From: Odontesthes bonariensis
Lineage: Eukaryota > Chordata > Actinopteri > Atheriniformes > Atherinopsidae
Assembly (NCBI RefSeq): GCF_027942865.1
Contig: NC_134510.1
Span: 15,962,743 to 16,026,742, forward strand
Direction: 5' to 3'
Length of the DNA stretch: 64,000 nt
In this document: piece after piece, positions 63,051 through 64,000 of the stretch
Position numbering within the stretch: the stretch's first letter is position 1
Layout: each line of letters starts with the position of its first letter
Notes under the pieces: model-generated
Told to the model about the DNA's origin: nothing
The model's database searches: none
Seen by the model: the letters and a program-made list of their open reading frames with translations, nothing else
Program-made: the position numbers and the translations under genes

Positions 63051-64000
63051 CTGCAAACAGATGGAGTAAAAAAAAAAAAAGTAAAAAGAGATTTTTGCTT
63101 TGATTAATAACCCTGAGCACATAATTATATCCACGAGCATAGAGGGAACCAGAGTTTATTCATTTAAAGATTTATATTTTTTGTCAGCTTGTTAAGTTTC
63201 CATGTGGAGTGGGCTACCTGGTTAAAGTTAAGTTAGTCTTTATGTTCAAATTTAGTTTAGTTTAGTAATACACAAAGGTATAGTGCAAGGTACATGTGAG
63301 TATAGGGATTCGTTTATGAATGAGGCTTCTTCAGTAATATAGAAAATTACAGGAGGTCATTCCTGCCCAAGGCAACCAAAAACAGACAATGTTCATCCAG
63401 GCCTGGTACACTTGGCGTTATTGAAAAGAAGATTCACCTGTAACTTTCCTGACTTGGACTTCAAAAAAATAAATAAATAAATACCTGCGTGGCTTAAAAG
63501 AGAAGAAACTGGGGGGAAACTGGCAGAGGAGGAGTGGTGGTCCTTATTAAAACTACGACGGAAGCGGTCGTTTGAAACAAAGTATTCATAAACCAATTAT
63601 TTTTCTGCATCACAACGGATTAATATAAACAATGAGACAAGGATGACTGCAAGAACTTTTGTTTGGAAGTAAAACACAGAATATTTGGAGCCTGGATGTA
63701 ATAAATGCAGCATGTCCGGAGTGTCCCCGATTAGCTTTAATAAGCAAGCAGAGTGAAAAGTAATAGTTTTCACAAGACATTTAAGGATACCACTGAAATA
63801 ATTAGTGAACCTTTGGAAACAAATTGTGAGCACCAACCTTGTTTAATGACAGTCGTGTGGTGTTACACTGAAATCATCCCCACCAGAAACGAGACCCAGA
63901 GCGGAATAAGGCCTGCTGTGATGTCAATGGAAAGTCACAAACGTAGTTCCTAAATTCCACCACAGGGGGGCGTCAGTCAAAAAAAGATTTCGTATTTATT
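63051..64000. other. upstream of the echdc1 start: 5' intron or flank
   Basis: An acceptor with a T-rich tract sits at about 63051-63081 on the minus strand, so at least one non-coding echdc1 exon lies further to the right, here or beyond the window. Its donor is not identified. The remaining sequence has only short, unrecognised frames. Confidence 0.5.

Noticed and set aside
1-64000. Search for CRISPR arrays, operons, phage or bacterial systems
   Set aside because: The window is vertebrate nuclear DNA; no spaced direct-repeat array or prokaryotic gene organisation is present.

Overview
The window looks like nuclear DNA of a ray-finned (teleost) fish. It holds split vertebrate genes with GT-AG introns. 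It carries fish-type interspersed repeats: Tc1/mariner relics, L2/CR1-like LINE 3' ends, a tRNA-derived SINE with a (GATG)n tail, and TTAA-flanked MITEs. Non-coding DNA is AT-rich with many CA/GT microsatellites. The gene order rspo3 - rnf146 - echdc1 matches human 6q22.33 as I recall it. A more precise placement (a spiny-rayed fish is likely) is inference only.

Layout. 1-38.9 kb is a gene desert upstream of rspo3, with decayed transposons: two TTAA-flanked MITEs at 4.77-5.19 and 7.87-8.56 kb; Tc1-like relics at 11.3-12.5, 13.5-14.4 and 24.9-25.9 kb; a LINE 3' end at 20.0-20.6 kb; and an L2-like LINE at 27.8-29.6 kb interrupted by a full-length SINE with a 12-bp target-site duplication. 38.96-53.3 kb is rspo3 (+): a (CT)n-rich promoter region, six coding exons and a basic tail. 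54.0-55.4 kb is an intronless, intact mitochondrial malate dehydrogenase gene (mdh2-type) on the minus strand. 55.6-59.5 kb is rnf146 (+), with two non-coding 5' exons and a single coding exon, head-to-head with the mdh2 copy. 60.9-63.05 kb is echdc1 (-), six coding exons, converging on rnf146.

How the genes relate. Two of the four act in Wnt/beta-catenin signalling. R-spondin 3 is a secreted ligand that removes the ZNRF3/RNF43 brake from Wnt receptors. RNF146 is the PAR-dependent E3 ligase that destroys tankyrase-modified axin inside the cell. The other two are metabolic: MDH2 in the mitochondrial TCA cycle and malate-aspartate shuttle, and ECHDC1 as a cytosolic ethylmalonyl-CoA decarboxylase (metabolite repair).

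Most notable observations: (1) rspo3 encodes three furin-like repeats rather than the two of mammalian R-spondins; the extra one is a symmetric phase-1 exon with exactly the cysteine spacing of repeat 2 but without the two LGR-contacting phenylalanines. (2) The mdh2 gene has no coding introns yet an open frame and intact catalytic residues, so it looks like a functional retrogene sharing a promoter region with rnf146. (3) A 140-bp stretch carrying half of an echdc1 exon and its splice donor is repeated without mismatch 654 bp away in the neighbouring intron.
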